Shown: positions 8,074 to 15,344, counted from the stretch's first letter. The stretch: DNA of 64,000 nt from Epilithonimonas sp. JDS (GCF_021261315.1 NZ_JAJSAX010000006.1:124001-188000); one strand, 5' to 3'. Translations and numbers: made by a program. The notes: generated from the sequence alone by a model not told the origin.

Positions 8074-8646
8074 ATGGATTTAAGTCTCAAAAAAAACGAA
8101 CTTAGAACACTTTATAAAGCAAAAAGAATGGCCTTATCGCAAGATGAGGTCAATTTTTTGTCTAAAAAACTGCTAGAAAAATTTATTTTACAATTTAATC
8201 CTATTGAAAATCAAAAGGTTAATGTTTTTTTAGCAATTCAAAAGTTTAATGAAGTGAATACTCAGATTTTTATCAATTATTTTTTTGAAAATAAAATTAG
8301 AGTTTTTGTTCCGAAAATCCAAGGTGAAAAAATTATTTCTGTTGAGATTTTTCCTGATTCAGAATTTGAAATTAATAGTTGGGGAATCAAAGAACCAATT
8401 TCTAACAATGCTTCAAACGTAGAACTGGACTATGTTTTGACACCTTTGCTTTATTGTGATGCGTCAGGAAATAGAGTTGGCTACGGAAAAGGTTTCTACG
8501 ATCAGTTCTTTTCTAAATATTCAAATACTGAAAAAAAAATCGGACTAAATTTCTTTCCTCCAAATGAAATTGTCACTGATGTTTTTGAAAAAGATGTCCA
8601 ATTAGACATTTTAATTACTCCAAATCAGATTTTTGAATTTAATTAA
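8074..8646 (+). CDS. 5-formyltetrahydrofolate cyclo-ligase
   Basis: A 190-residue cytosolic enzyme that converts 5-formyl-THF to 5,10-methenyl-THF with ATP, recycling a folate storage form. The family hallmark RVGYGKGFYD lies at residues 134-143, and WGIKEP at about 103-108 is the usual substrate-loop motif. N-terminal Lys/Arg-rich helices (KKNELRTLYKAKRMAL) match the family. It starts 7 bp after trhO and is probably co-transcribed with it from the promoter at 6681. Length and motifs are normal; the call is firm. Confidence 0.94.
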   Translation: MDLSLKKNELRTLYKAKRMALSQDEVNFLSKKLLEKFILQFNPIENQKVNVFLAIQKFNEVNTQIFINYFFENKIRVFVPKIQGEKIISVEIFPDSEFEINSWGIKEPISNNASNVELDYVLTPLLYCDASGNRVGYGKGFYDQFFSKYSNTEKKIGLNFFPPNEIVTDVFEKDVQLDILITPNQIFEFN

Positions 8647-8671
8647 AATACTGAGAATCAATTATATTAAA

Positions 8672-8690
8672 TTGTAAAATGTTTTTACAA
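8672..8690. other. Short inverted repeat after the cyclo-ligase gene
   Basis: TTGTAAAA and TTTTACAA, with a 3-nt spacer, 25 bp after the stop codon. It may be a weak terminator or an operator of the lipoprotein promoter at 8734; the sequence does not decide. Confidence 0.35.
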
Positions 8691-8733
8691 GGCTATTACA
8701 AGCTATTTTTTAATGATTTTTGTCAGACGGTGC

Positions 8734-8741
8734 TACTTTTG
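8734..8741 (+). promoter_or_regulatory. -7 box of the first heptad lipoprotein gene
   Basis: TACTTTTG fits TAnnTTTG; a leader of about 65 nt, rich in A and T, precedes the ATG at 8810. Confidence 0.5.
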
Positions 8742-8809
8742 TCTTGTAATTATAACGAAAGATAATTCAAGAAACATAACAATAATATTAATTTTAAAAT
8801 CTTACCATT

Positions 8810-9046
8810 ATGAAAAAGTCATTATTCGTAGCTGCTATCGCTGCTATCTCTCTTGTAGCTTGTAAAAAAACTGATAAAGTAGAAGCTGCTGCTGTTGATT
8901 CTGTTGACGCTACTGCTGATTCTGCTGTTGCTGCAATCGACTCTACTGCTACTGCAACTGTTGATTCTGTAAAAGCTACTGCTGATTCTGCTAAAGCTGA
9001 AGTAAAAGCTGACGAGAAAGCAACTAAAGATGCTATCAAAAAATAA
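8810..9046 (+). CDS. Small Ala-rich heptad-repeat lipoprotein (paralogue 1)
   Basis: A 78-residue lipoprotein. Residues 1-18 form a lipoprotein signal peptide ending in LVAC; Cys18 would be lipidated. The mature chain is almost only A, D, S, V, T, K and E, with an (A/V/I)DS motif recurring every 7 residues (one step of 8), so it should form a long amphipathic helix or coiled coil. It ends in Lys-Lys. The layout (lipid anchor, heptads, C-terminal Lys) is like Braun lipoprotein Lpp, but there is no sequence homology I can prove. The first 60 bases match those of the gene at 10910 almost exactly. Codon use is very uniform (GCT, TCT, GAT), suggesting high expression. Confidence 0.88.
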   Translation: MKKSLFVAAIAAISLVACKKTDKVEAAAVDSVDATADSAVAAIDSTATATVDSVKATADSAKAEVKADEKATKDAIKK

Positions 9047-9070
9047 TTAAATCCCAGATTTAATTAAAAC

Positions 9071-9094
9071 AAAACCCGCTAATTAGCGGGTTTT
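9071..9094. terminator. Bidirectional terminator between convergent genes
   Basis: A perfect 24-bp palindrome with AAAACCCGCT and AGCGGGTTTT arms. The stop codon of the minus-strand gene (9079-9081) lies inside it. Confidence 0.85.
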
Positions 9095-9675
9095 GTTGTT
9101 TTTGTACTGTCTGTTTCTTTCTTGTAGAAATTATTAAAGTAGAATTTGAACTCTTTCTGAAATTTCACCGGCGAAGCCTTCAGCATATATTGCGCTTTCC
9201 GATTTACAGTCGTGATGTAAGTTCTTTTTTTATCATAATACTCCACATCGAAGTCTGCAAAATCCAAAGTATCATTGGCAATCACTGATTTTGAAGTCTT
9301 CAGATTGTTCACTTTCGCAAATCTCACTTTCAAACTGTCCATTTCTTTTAATAACGGTTTTAGATTGTTTGAATCCTTGGTCATAAAATGAGCCTGCATC
9401 TGTGTGTAGATCACCGAATCTATTTCTGTGTCCTTATTTCCGGATGTGTAAAGTGTAGATAAGTCCAGTAAATCCTGAACTTTCTGAGAAGTAATCACGT
9501 TGATCGCCTGCAAACTGTCAAGGCTTGATTTTGTGTAAGTTACGTTGTTGTTTGCGTTTCTTATGGTTTCCAGGGAGTTGTCCTCGCCATCATATTTTTT
9601 GTTGCAGGAAATCAACCCTGAAATGAGTATTGACAGAGTTAAAGTCCACCAATACAATTTATTTTGATTTTTCAT
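9079..9675 (-). CDS. Putative lipoprotein of unknown function
   Basis: A 198-residue protein with an N-terminal signal (TLTLSILISGLISC) whose Cys would be lipidated, followed by NKKYDGED and a mostly helical, charged chain. I do not recognise a domain. It overlaps the end of the upstream membrane HTH gene by 17 bp (9659-9675), so the two are translationally coupled and probably work together. Its stop codon lies in the shared terminator with the first heptad lipoprotein. The ATG at 9675 is the only sensible start because it supplies the signal peptide. Confidence 0.75.
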   Translation of the reverse strand: MKNQNKLYWWTLTLSILISGLISCNKKYDGEDNSLETIRNANNNVTYTKSSLDSLQAINVITSQKVQDLLDLSTLYTSGNKDTEIDSVIYTQMQAHFMTKDSNNLKPLLKEMDSLKVRFAKVNNLKTSKSVIANDTLDFADFDVEYYDKKRTYITTVNRKAQYMLKASPVKFQKEFKFYFNNFYKKETDSTKTTKPAN

Positions 9676-10744
9676 CGTCTGTAATTCTAAATTTAATCAT
9701 TACAATTTTTCCATTTTCCATCTGAGAATCAATTACTTCCAGATTCTCAAGAGAAGTCGTCGGAAGCGTTACGAGTGAGATGTACTTCTGCTTGTCCATC
9801 GTTTCTATTCCGTAGATGTCGCTGTCAACCACTTGGTAGATCAATGCTTTGTCACTGATCAATCTGTTCAGCTGTTCCGTTTTTTTCTTAAAATCCTGGA
9901 TTGATTTTGAATAATAGAATAATTGAATCGCGTAATCATTCGGTTTCAGTTCAATATTTTCTGATTCTGGTGCGTTTGTCAAGTCTCTTATTACTTCGTC
10001 AGTCCTATAAAAAGGAGAGGAAATGATCATTTTCAATTTCTTACTCTTGGTTTCATAAACAAAAGGTGAGTTCGGTTTTACTTTGAACAAGATTGGAGAT
10101 TCGTTGTCGCGGATTATTTTCACATCTAATTCTCCTTTTATCGATGAGTTTCTGTCGGCGTCTGTAAATGCGTAAGTGTATTTTTTATAAAAAAGATTAT
10201 CGTAGAAAACCAAAATCAAAACAATTGCAAAGAGAAATACAGAAATTCCCAGCCAAAGATATCTTTTCAAGAAATTAGGTTTACTCTCGGTGTTGCTGAA
10301 GTTGATATTCTGATTGATCTCATCAAAAGCCTGATTGTCAACCGATATTTCTGGTTTTGAAACTTTCGTTAATTCCGAATTTTCAGCTACAGAAGCTTCT
10401 TTTATGACTGGATTTGGTGTAGATTCAACAGTTTTCTTTTCTTCTACTGCGATTGGATTTTTCTTTCTGAATTCTGACCAGGAATTGAAACCAACGTATA
10501 CAGAAAGGATATTAAGCATATCAATTCTTGGAATTTTTTCCTGAGCATTATTCTTAAAGTAGGTATAAAAGGTTTTTTCGCTAATATTTCCTTTTGCTTT
10601 TTGTCTAAGATCTTCCTGGAAATAGATAATGTCAATCCCTTTCCATTTGGAAATATCATCAAAAGACGGTGAGTGCGACTCAAGATATTTATCCTGAACA
10701 GCCTTTTTTAAGTTTTGGAAATATAAAAATTCTATATCGGTCAA
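9659..10744 (-). CDS. Membrane-anchored protein with an N-terminal HTH-like domain (TTG start)
   Basis: A 361-residue protein. Residues about 25-95 (WKGIDIIYFQEDL..., ISEKTFYTYFKNN, IPRIDMLNILSVYVGFNSW) look like a helical DNA-binding-type domain seen at the N-terminus of flavobacterial membrane proteins. A linker precedes one membrane helix at about residues 167-186 (LGISVFLFAIVLILVFYDN); the remaining 170 residues would be periplasmic. This topology suggests a one-component sensor joining envelope and DNA. No ATG precedes the domain in frame, so the start is the TTG at 10744. It overlaps the downstream lipoprotein gene by 17 bp and sits between the two heptad lipoprotein genes, possible targets. 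Function is inferred only. Confidence 0.7.
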   Translation of the reverse strand: MTDIEFLYFQNLKKAVQDKYLESHSPSFDDISKWKGIDIIYFQEDLRQKAKGNISEKTFYTYFKNNAQEKIPRIDMLNILSVYVGFNSWSEFRKKNPIAVEEKKTVESTPNPVIKEASVAENSELTKVSKPEISVDNQAFDEINQNINFSNTESKPNFLKRYLWLGISVFLFAIVLILVFYDNLFYKKYTYAFTDADRNSSIKGELDVKIIRDNESPILFKVKPNSPFVYETKSKKLKMIISSPFYRTDEVIRDLTNAPESENIELKPNDYAIQLFYYSKSIQDFKKKTEQLNRLISDKALIYQVVDSDIYGIETMDKQKYISLVTLPTTSLENLEVIDSQMENGKIVMIKFRITDDEKSK

Positions 10745-10804
10745 AGTTGTGTAATTGCTTAAATTATTGATTTTCAGATATATTAATTTGTAAATCGTAT
10801 TTTA

Positions 10805-10812
10805 CAAATATA
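10805..10812 (-). promoter_or_regulatory. Candidate -7 box of the membrane HTH/lipoprotein pair
   Basis: The minus strand reads TATATTTG, about 60 nt upstream of the TTG start at 10744. Confidence 0.4.
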
Positions 10813-10851
10813 TTACAATTAATATTCAAATGCAAAATTTATTTATTGGTG

Positions 10852-10859
10852 TAATTTTG
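10852..10859 (+). promoter_or_regulatory. -7 box of the second heptad lipoprotein gene
   Basis: TAATTTTG matches TAnnTTTG; the ATG follows 50 nt later. Confidence 0.5.
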
Positions 10860-10909
10860 TCCCGTTCAAAAGAGAACATCTATTAACTAACAATTTAAAT
10901 ATTATTATT

Positions 10910-11140
10910 ATGAAAAAGTCATTATTCGTAGCTGCTATCGCTGCTTTAACTCTTGTTGCTTGTAAAAAAACTGAAAACGTAGAAACTACTTCTGCTGATT
11001 CTGCTGCTGTAGATTCTTCTGCTGCAACTCTTGATTCTGCTGCTGCTCACGTTGATTCTGCTGCTGTAAAAGTTGATTCTGCTGCTGCTAAAGTTGATGC
11101 TGCTGCTGTAAAAGTTGATTCTGCTGCTGCTAAAAAATAA
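10910..11140 (+). CDS. Small Ala-rich heptad-repeat lipoprotein (paralogue 2)
   Basis: A 76-residue lipoprotein with the same signal peptide as the gene at 8810 (MKKSLFVAAIAALTLVAC) and Cys18 as lipid site. The mature chain consists of repeated seven-residue units of the type VDSAAAK; the Asp recurs every 7 residues six times, so the helix is regular. It ends in Lys-Lys like paralogue 1. The DNA shows matching 21-bp near-tandem units in 11041-11134, so copy number may vary between strains. As with paralogue 1, an Lpp-like envelope role is only a structural inference. A strong terminator follows. Confidence 0.88.
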   Translation: MKKSLFVAAIAALTLVACKKTENVETTSADSAAVDSSAATLDSAAAHVDSAAVKVDSAAAKVDAAAVKVDSAAAKK

Positions 11141-11162
11141 TCTTAACCAAGTTAAAAATTTG

Positions 11163-11192
11163 AAACCGTTTCTTTCGAGAAGCGGTTTTTTT
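11163..11192 (+). terminator. Terminator of the second heptad lipoprotein gene
   Basis: AAACCGTTTCT and AGAAGCGGTTT form an 11-bp stem with a TTCG loop, followed by a T-run. Confidence 0.88.
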
Positions 11193-11961
11193 ATTTCTCT
11201 AATTTCTGTCTCAAGATTTCGTAGCAGGTGATTGCCGCCGCGTTGCTAAGATTCAAAGAGTCGATAGTGCCTGCCATTGGGATGAGGACATTTTCTCCTT
11301 TCTGTTTCCAGAAGTCACTCAAGCCAGAATGTTCTGTTCCGAATAAAATAGCCGATTTACTTTTCAAATTCTTCTCTTGAATATTCCTTGCATCTTCACT
11401 CATAAAAGTAGTGAAAATTTGATAGTCATTGATTTTTAGGAATTCTAAAGTTTCATCATTCGAGGCTTGGAAAATATTCATACCAAAAAGACAGCCAACG
11501 CTGGAACGGATGACATTTGGATTGTAAAAATCCGTTTTTGGGTCAGTGACAATTAAGGCATTGATTCCGAAAGCTTCGCAACTTCTCAAAATAGCGCCAA
11601 GATTTCCTGGTTTTTCTACACTTTCTAAAATAATGATGGCTGAATCTTTTTTCGGATTAAACTCGTCTAAGTTTCTTTGTTCCAATTTGTAAATGCCGAT
11701 AATTCCTTCTGTCGTTCCGCGATAAGCGATTTTCTCGTACAGTTTTTCGGAGACGTAATGGATTTTTGTCGTTGGTAATTTCCCTTTGAAGATATTTTCG
11801 CAGATGTAATATTCCTCGGGAAGATTTCCGAATTCCAAGGCGCGCTCGTTTTCCTGCTGACCTTCTACGATGAAGACGCCGGCTTTTCTTCTTTCCTGAT
11901 TTTTGGTGAGAAGTCTGGTCAGTCTTTTGATTTTTTCGTTTTGAAGGCTTTCGATGAGCAT
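11191..11961 (-). CDS. SpoU/TrmH family RNA 2'-O-methyltransferase
   Basis: A 256-residue cytosolic enzyme that transfers methyl from SAM to a ribose 2'-OH of rRNA or tRNA. An N-terminal substrate-binding domain (about 1-95) precedes the SPOUT knot with motif 1 VEKPGNLGAILRS (115-127, with the catalytic Asn/Arg region), motif 2 FGTEHSG (207-213) and motif 3 IPMAGTIDSLNLSNAAA (227-243). It is similar in layout to RlmB/TsnR-type enzymes; the target nucleotide cannot be told. The ATG at 11961 is the first sensible start. It is convergent with the heptad lipoprotein gene. Confidence 0.93.
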   Translation of the reverse strand: MLIESLQNEKIKRLTRLLTKNQERRKAGVFIVEGQQENERALEFGNLPEEYYICENIFKGKLPTTKIHYVSEKLYEKIAYRGTTEGIIGIYKLEQRNLDEFNPKKDSAIIILESVEKPGNLGAILRSCEAFGINALIVTDPKTDFYNPNVIRSSVGCLFGMNIFQASNDETLEFLKINDYQIFTTFMSEDARNIQEKNLKSKSAILFGTEHSGLSDFWKQKGENVLIPMAGTIDSLNLSNAAAITCYEILRQKLEK

Positions 11962-12023
11962 TTTTGGAAATTTTTCACAAAGATATTAAAAGACTGTTTA
12001 AGTTAATAATGTAAAATTTTATA

Positions 12024-12122
12024 AACCACATAGGCACATAGTTTTTGTATTGCTTTAATATTAGTTCTATTTTATCTTTTTTAACATAAAGAATTATGCT
12101 TTTTCTATGTGTCTATGTGGTT
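12024..12122. repeat. Terminal-inverted-repeat element family B, copy 1
   Basis: The arm AACCACATAGGCACATAG (12024-12041) is answered by CTATGTGTCTATGTGGTT (12105-12122), its near reverse complement. The interior is about 63 bp of A+T-rich DNA that is not shared with the other copies (14102-14230, 18129-18230). It lies between two divergent genes. Confidence 0.85.
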
Positions 12123-12163
12123 GTAAATTTTAAACCCACATTAAAATAGATTGAGATGAACTT

Positions 12164-12182
12164 CCATCTTCCTACTTCCAGC
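12164..12182. repeat. Short CTTCC-type repeat
   Basis: CTTCCATCTTCCTACTTCCA resembles the stretch at 3570-3602. It lies just upstream of the lptB promoter. Confidence 0.35.
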
Positions 12183-12192
12183 AAAAAATATA

Positions 12193-12200
12193 TATCTTTG
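12193..12200 (+). promoter_or_regulatory. -7 box abutting the lptB start codon (leaderless promoter)
   Basis: TATCTTTG ends 4 bp before the ATG at 12205. In Bacteroidota the start of transcription lies a few bases after this box, so the mRNA would begin at or next to the start codon. Confidence 0.6.
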
Positions 12201-12204
12201 TTTT

Positions 12205-12933
12205 ATGATTTTACGAGGAGAAAATTTAATCAAGGAATACGGGCCGAAAAAGGTGGTGAAAGGCGTGTCATTGGAAGTTCAGCAAGGCGAAATAGTCGGA
12301 CTTTTGGGGCCAAATGGTGCGGGGAAAACGACGTCGTTTTATATGATTGTTGGATTGGTGAAGCCGACTTTAGGAAACGTTTTTCTTGATAATCAAAATA
12401 TTACGCAGGACGCGATGTACAAACGTGCGCAAAAAGGAATTGGCTATTTGGCACAGGAAGCATCGGTTTTCCGGAAGTTGTCTGTGGAGGATAATATTCT
12501 GGGCGTATTGCAATTGACGAAGCTTTCCAAAAAGGAACAGCAGAAAAAATGCGATGAATTGATTGAGGAATTCCACCTGGAACACGTTCGTAAAAACCGT
12601 GGCGATTTGCTGTCGGGAGGTGAAAGACGCCGTACGGAAATTGCGCGTTGCCTGGCGACCAGTCCGAATTTTATTCTTTTGGATGAACCGTTTGCGGGTG
12701 TTGACCCGATTGCGGTGGAGGATATTCAGAAAATCGTGAGGTCTTTGGTGGAGAAGAATATCGGGATTCTGATTACCGACCACAACGTTCAGCAGACTTT
12801 GGCGATTACCAACAAAACGTATATTATGTTCGAAGGGAAAATCCTGAAAGAGGGAATTCCAGAGGATTTGGCGAATGACCCGGAAGTGAGACAGGCTTAT
12901 CTTGGGGAGAATTTTAGGTTTGAGAAGATTTAA
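12205..12933 (+). CDS. lptB: LPS export ABC transporter ATPase LptB
   Basis: A 242-residue cytosolic ATPase that powers LptFG to lift lipopolysaccharide from the inner membrane into the Lpt bridge. It has Walker [10 protein letters not shown] (35-43), the Q-loop in YLAQEASVF, the signature LSGGERRR (136-143), Walker B FILLDEP (156-162) and the switch His in ITDHNV. The ERRR after the signature and [12 protein letters not shown] are LptB-like. The lptF, lptG and lptC genes are not nearby, as is common. The -7 box ends only 4 bp before the ATG. A short secreted protein gene follows after 11 bp. Confidence 0.95.
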   Translation: MILRGENLIKEYGPKKVVKGVSLEVQQGEIVGLLGPNGAGKTTSFYMIVGLVKPTLGNVFLDNQNITQDAMYKRAQKGIGYLAQEASVFRKLSVEDNILGVLQLTKLSKKEQQKKCDELIEEFHLEHVRKNRGDLLSGGERRRTEIARCLATSPNFILLDEPFAGVDPIAVEDIQKIVRSLVEKNIGILITDHNVQQTLAITNKTYIMFEGKILKEGIPEDLANDPEVRQAYLGENFRFEKI

Positions 12934-12944
12934 ATTTTGCTTCA

Positions 12945-13439
12945 ATGAAATCTATTTGTAATTTACTTTTAACAGTTTTCTTGATTTTTTCAGCATTTAT
13001 AAAAATCAATGCTCAAAATATGAATCTTGATGAATATGAGATTTACATTAATAATACTTTGATTGCAAAATCTGATTTTCTTAAGAATAGTAATAGCCTT
13101 ACAGAACAACAATCTAAAACTTTAGAATTTAAACCAATTACTGATGGAGTTAAAAAGGCATATTTTTTAAATGGTAAAATCAGTTCGATTGGCAAAATCC
13201 AGAATAAAAAAGAAGATGGAATTTGGGAATATTGGCATTCTAATGGAAATAAAGCTCGAGAAGGAGAATTTATTGATGGAAAACCAAATGGAACACATAA
13301 ATATTGGTTTGATGATGGAAGTTTGAGAGCGATTGGAAATTGGAAAAAAGGAGTTTATGATGGAAGATGGGAAATGTACAAGTTCGAAGGCAAAGAGAAA
13401 GTGATTCAAATCTATAAAGAAGGAAAGCTGGTTGAATAA
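12945..13439 (+). CDS. Secreted MORN-2/YwqK-like repeat protein
   Basis: A 164-residue protein with a signal peptide (residues 1-23, ending KINAQ). Residues about 75-150 hold three to four repeats of the type GIWEYWHSNGNKAREGEF, GTHKYWFDDGSLRAIGNW and GRWEMYKFEGKEKVIQIY, the MORN_2/YwqK pattern. In Bacillus YwqK is an antitoxin of a deoxyribonuclease toxin, but most Bacteroidota members have no toxin partner and are exported; here no toxin gene is adjacent. It starts 11 bp after lptB and could be co-transcribed, with a terminator just downstream. Function is unknown. Confidence 0.8.
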   Translation: MKSICNLLLTVFLIFSAFIKINAQNMNLDEYEIYINNTLIAKSDFLKNSNSLTEQQSKTLEFKPITDGVKKAYFLNGKISSIGKIQNKKEDGIWEYWHSNGNKAREGEFIDGKPNGTHKYWFDDGSLRAIGNWKKGVYDGRWEMYKFEGKEKVIQIYKEGKLVE

Positions 13440-13460
13440 TTATAGTTAATTAAAATATTT

Positions 13461-13490
13461 AAAGTCGTAAAGTTTTTCTTGCGACTTTTT
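13461..13490 (+). terminator. Terminator after the MORN-repeat gene
   Basis: AAAGTCG pairs with CGACTTT, with an inner AAG/CTT extension, followed by a T-run. Confidence 0.75.
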
Positions 13491-13551
13491 TATGTAACTA
13501 AAATTCAATATTAAAAATAACTCCTGACAAACTGCTGTCACAACCTCGCTG

Positions 13552-13559
13552 TACATTTG
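13552..13559 (+). promoter_or_regulatory. -7 box of the DinB-like gene
   Basis: TACATTTG fits TAnnTTTG, 21 nt before the ATG at 13581. An in-frame TTG lies inside this box, which argues against the longer reading frame. Confidence 0.5.
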
Positions 13560-13580
13560 TATCAAATAAAACAAACTATT

Positions 13581-14057
13581 ATGAATGCAACAGCCACAGT
13601 CCTCAACTCACAACAACTTTTAATCCATTGGCAAGGCCATAGAAATCTGACCAGAAGAGTGATAGAAGCTTTTCCTGAAAAAGATTTATTCGAGTTTTCA
13701 ATCGGCGGAATGAGACCATTCTCCAAATTGACACTTGAACTTTTGGCAATCGCCGGACCAGCTTTGAAAGCCATTGTTGACGGTTCGGACAATACTTTCG
13801 ACGAAGAGGCTTTCCAGCCAACAACCAAAGCAGAAATCCTTGCGAAATGGGATGAGCAGACGGAAGTGATTAACGAATATTTCAGTCAGATTTCTGAGGA
13901 ACGTTTTCAGGAGACTTTCAATTTGTTTGGTCAATATGAATTTCCGGTTTATCAGAATATTCTTTATTTCGTTGATAATGAGATTCATCACCGTGGTCAA
14001 GGTTGCGTTTACCTGAGAGCTTTGGGAATCGAGCCACCATTTTTCTGGGAAAGATAA
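13581..14057 (+). CDS. DinB family protein (metal-dependent four-helix bundle)
   Basis: A 158-residue cytosolic protein of the DinB/YfiT superfamily. The likely metal ligands are a His in the first helix (LLIHWQGHRN, His16 or His20) and the EIHHRGQG motif (136-137) that is the strongest mark of the family. The last helix and GIEPPFFWE end also fit. Members act in thiol transfer or have unknown roles; since the cell makes bacillithiol (bshA at 38519), a bacillithiol-linked role is possible but unproven. The ATG at 13581 is preferred over the upstream TTG, which lies in the promoter box. A terminator follows. Confidence 0.87.
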   Translation: MNATATVLNSQQLLIHWQGHRNLTRRVIEAFPEKDLFEFSIGGMRPFSKLTLELLAIAGPALKAIVDGSDNTFDEEAFQPTTKAEILAKWDEQTEVINEYFSQISEERFQETFNLFGQYEFPVYQNILYFVDNEIHHRGQGCVYLRALGIEPPFFWER

Positions 14058-14062
14058 AAAGC

Positions 14063-14096
14063 AAAGAGCTTTCAGGGTTTTCTGAAAGTTCTTTTT
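14063..14096 (+). terminator. Terminator of the DinB-like gene
   Basis: AAAGAGCTTTCAG pairs with CTGAAAGTTCTTT (one G-T pair) around a 6-nt loop, then T-run. Confidence 0.8.
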
Positions 14097-14101
14097 GTTT
14101 T

Positions 14102-14230
14102 AACCACATAGGCACATAGAAAAAATGTAATGTGATTCTGGAAAAAGATTAAATAGGATTATTGTTAAATCTATTTAATCTTGATATTTTTTTCAAAATA
14201 AACCTTAAAAAACTATGTGTCTATGTGGTT
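14102..14230. repeat. Terminal-inverted-repeat element family B, copy 2
   Basis: The arm AACCACATAGGCACATAG (14102-14119) is identical to copies 1 and 3; the right arm CTATGTGTCTATGTGGTT (14213-14230) is identical to copy 1. The interior is about 93 bp and A+T rich. It lies between two convergent genes. Confidence 0.87.
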
Positions 14231-14237
14231 CAATCTT

Positions 14238-15338
14238 TTAGTTAGGTAAAATATTACTAAAGAATTTCACAATGTTTTCCTTGAGTTTTGCAAACATTTC
14301 CGAAGTTCCGAATTCCTTGTTGTCATATCCAATCGGAAAACCCTTTTCCACATATTCGTTATTTTTACTTAATGTCAACGGTTGGAAATCCTGATTCACT
14401 TCGCCCAATTCATCGGTATGAATATCCAGATATTTCACCGTAGAATTCTTGGAGAAATCCAGTTTTGTCAAATCGATTTTCTTGATTTCTTTCTTTAAAT
14501 CCGAACGGAAAAAGAGATTCATATTTTTAGCATCAATCACGGTTTGCCATTCGCCGGCGTGAACGGAATTCAGAATATTCCAGGCGTAATCTACCGGTTT
14601 TGCGTCGTATTTGTAATTTTGAAGCAGATAATAAGCGCGGTTGTAACGGTCGTCCCAATTTCCGCTTTTCTCATACTCGAATTTCTCATTTCCGCCCAGA
14701 AAATCAAATTTCTTTGCCTTGTCAAAATCCTTTTTGTACTGATTGTTGCACAAAAGTGGCATCGGCATTTCTTTGTCGGTCAGGACTTTATATTTTCCAT
14801 TAAGCAGAGCAATCGTTGTTGCATTTCCTTTCGCATCGGTCAGAAAAAAATGACTTCCCGGCGCATTGGGCCACCAATCGATGTTTGGTCCTTTGTTCAG
14901 ATTGTCAACAACTTCTTTTACCGTTTTATAATTATCCAGTTGATATTGAATCCATTGCGCCCAAAACATATTTGGCTGTTTGGGATTTACAACTTTCGAA
15001 GTTTCTTCAAGGTAAAGTTCAACCAAAAAAAGTCCTTTTTCATTCACACCATAACAAGGGAAATCATAACCCAAAAGATTGAAAGTCACGGAACCATATT
15101 TCGAAGTCCATTGTTTTTTGGAATTCAAATTGTCGGTAGTGAGATTTTCCCAGCTGATATTTCTTTTTAAGACATCGCGTTTGTTCACGACAATCATTCC
15201 AGGCATCGTTTTCCAGTTTTCATTGAAGCCAACCACACAATGGTCTTTTCCCCGCAACAGAAAAGCAGAACACGCGGAAAGTGCCGTAGAATAAGCGATT
15301 GTCATCAATAGAAAACTTCGTAAAAGTAAAGACTTCAT
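14238..15338 (-). CDS. Exported linear amide C-N hydrolase (choloylglycine hydrolase-like Ntn family)
   Basis: A 366-residue protein with a signal peptide whose end, ALSAC, exposes Cys23. Ntn hydrolases of this group use an N-terminal Cys after processing, and CSAFLLRGKDHCVVGFNENW fits their start, so signal removal may also create the active enzyme. GYDFPCYGVNEKGLFLVEL, a later WPNAPGSHFFLTDAKGN and the LLCNNQY segment match the family. Substrates in relatives are bile salts, penicillin V or N-acyl amides. The gene starts 6 bp after the WYL regulator gene and appears to be the third gene of the exporter-regulator operon. The true substrate is unknown. The reading AC could also be a lipobox. 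Confidence 0.83.
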   Translation of the reverse strand: MKSLLLRSFLLMTIAYSTALSACSAFLLRGKDHCVVGFNENWKTMPGMIVVNKRDVLKRNISWENLTTDNLNSKKQWTSKYGSVTFNLLGYDFPCYGVNEKGLFLVELYLEETSKVVNPKQPNMFWAQWIQYQLDNYKTVKEVVDNLNKGPNIDWWPNAPGSHFFLTDAKGNATTIALLNGKYKVLTDKEMPMPLLCNNQYKKDFDKAKKFDFLGGNEKFEYEKSGNWDDRYNRAYYLLQNYKYDAKPVDYAWNILNSVHAGEWQTVIDAKNMNLFFRSDLKKEIKKIDLTKLDFSKNSTVKYLDIHTDELGEVNQDFQPLTLSKNNEYVEKGFPIGYDNKEFGTSEMFAKLKENIVKFFSNILPN

Positions 15339-15344
15339 ATTTTT

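Noticed and set aside
8794-9039. An Ala/Ser/Val-rich minus-strand frame that looks like a repeat protein
   Set aside because: It is the antisense image of the heptad lipoprotein; repeats in one frame create repeats in the others. The plus frame has the signal peptide, promoter and terminator.
11041-11134. Tandem repeats resembling a CRISPR or minisatellite array
   Set aside because: The 21-bp units are in frame and encode seven-residue helix repeats; there are no spacers and no cas genes in the window.
12370-12945. A 191-codon open frame antisense to lptB
   Set aside because: The lptB frame has all ABC motifs; the antisense product has no recognisable features.
12945-13439. A toxin-antitoxin system based on the YwqK-like repeats
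   Set aside because: The protein has a secretion signal and no toxin gene is adjacent; the family name alone does not support a toxin-antitoxin call.
13557-13580. A TTG start giving eight extra residues to the DinB-like protein
   Set aside because: The TTG lies within the -7 promoter box TACATTTG, so it cannot be on the mRNA; the ATG at 13581 is used.
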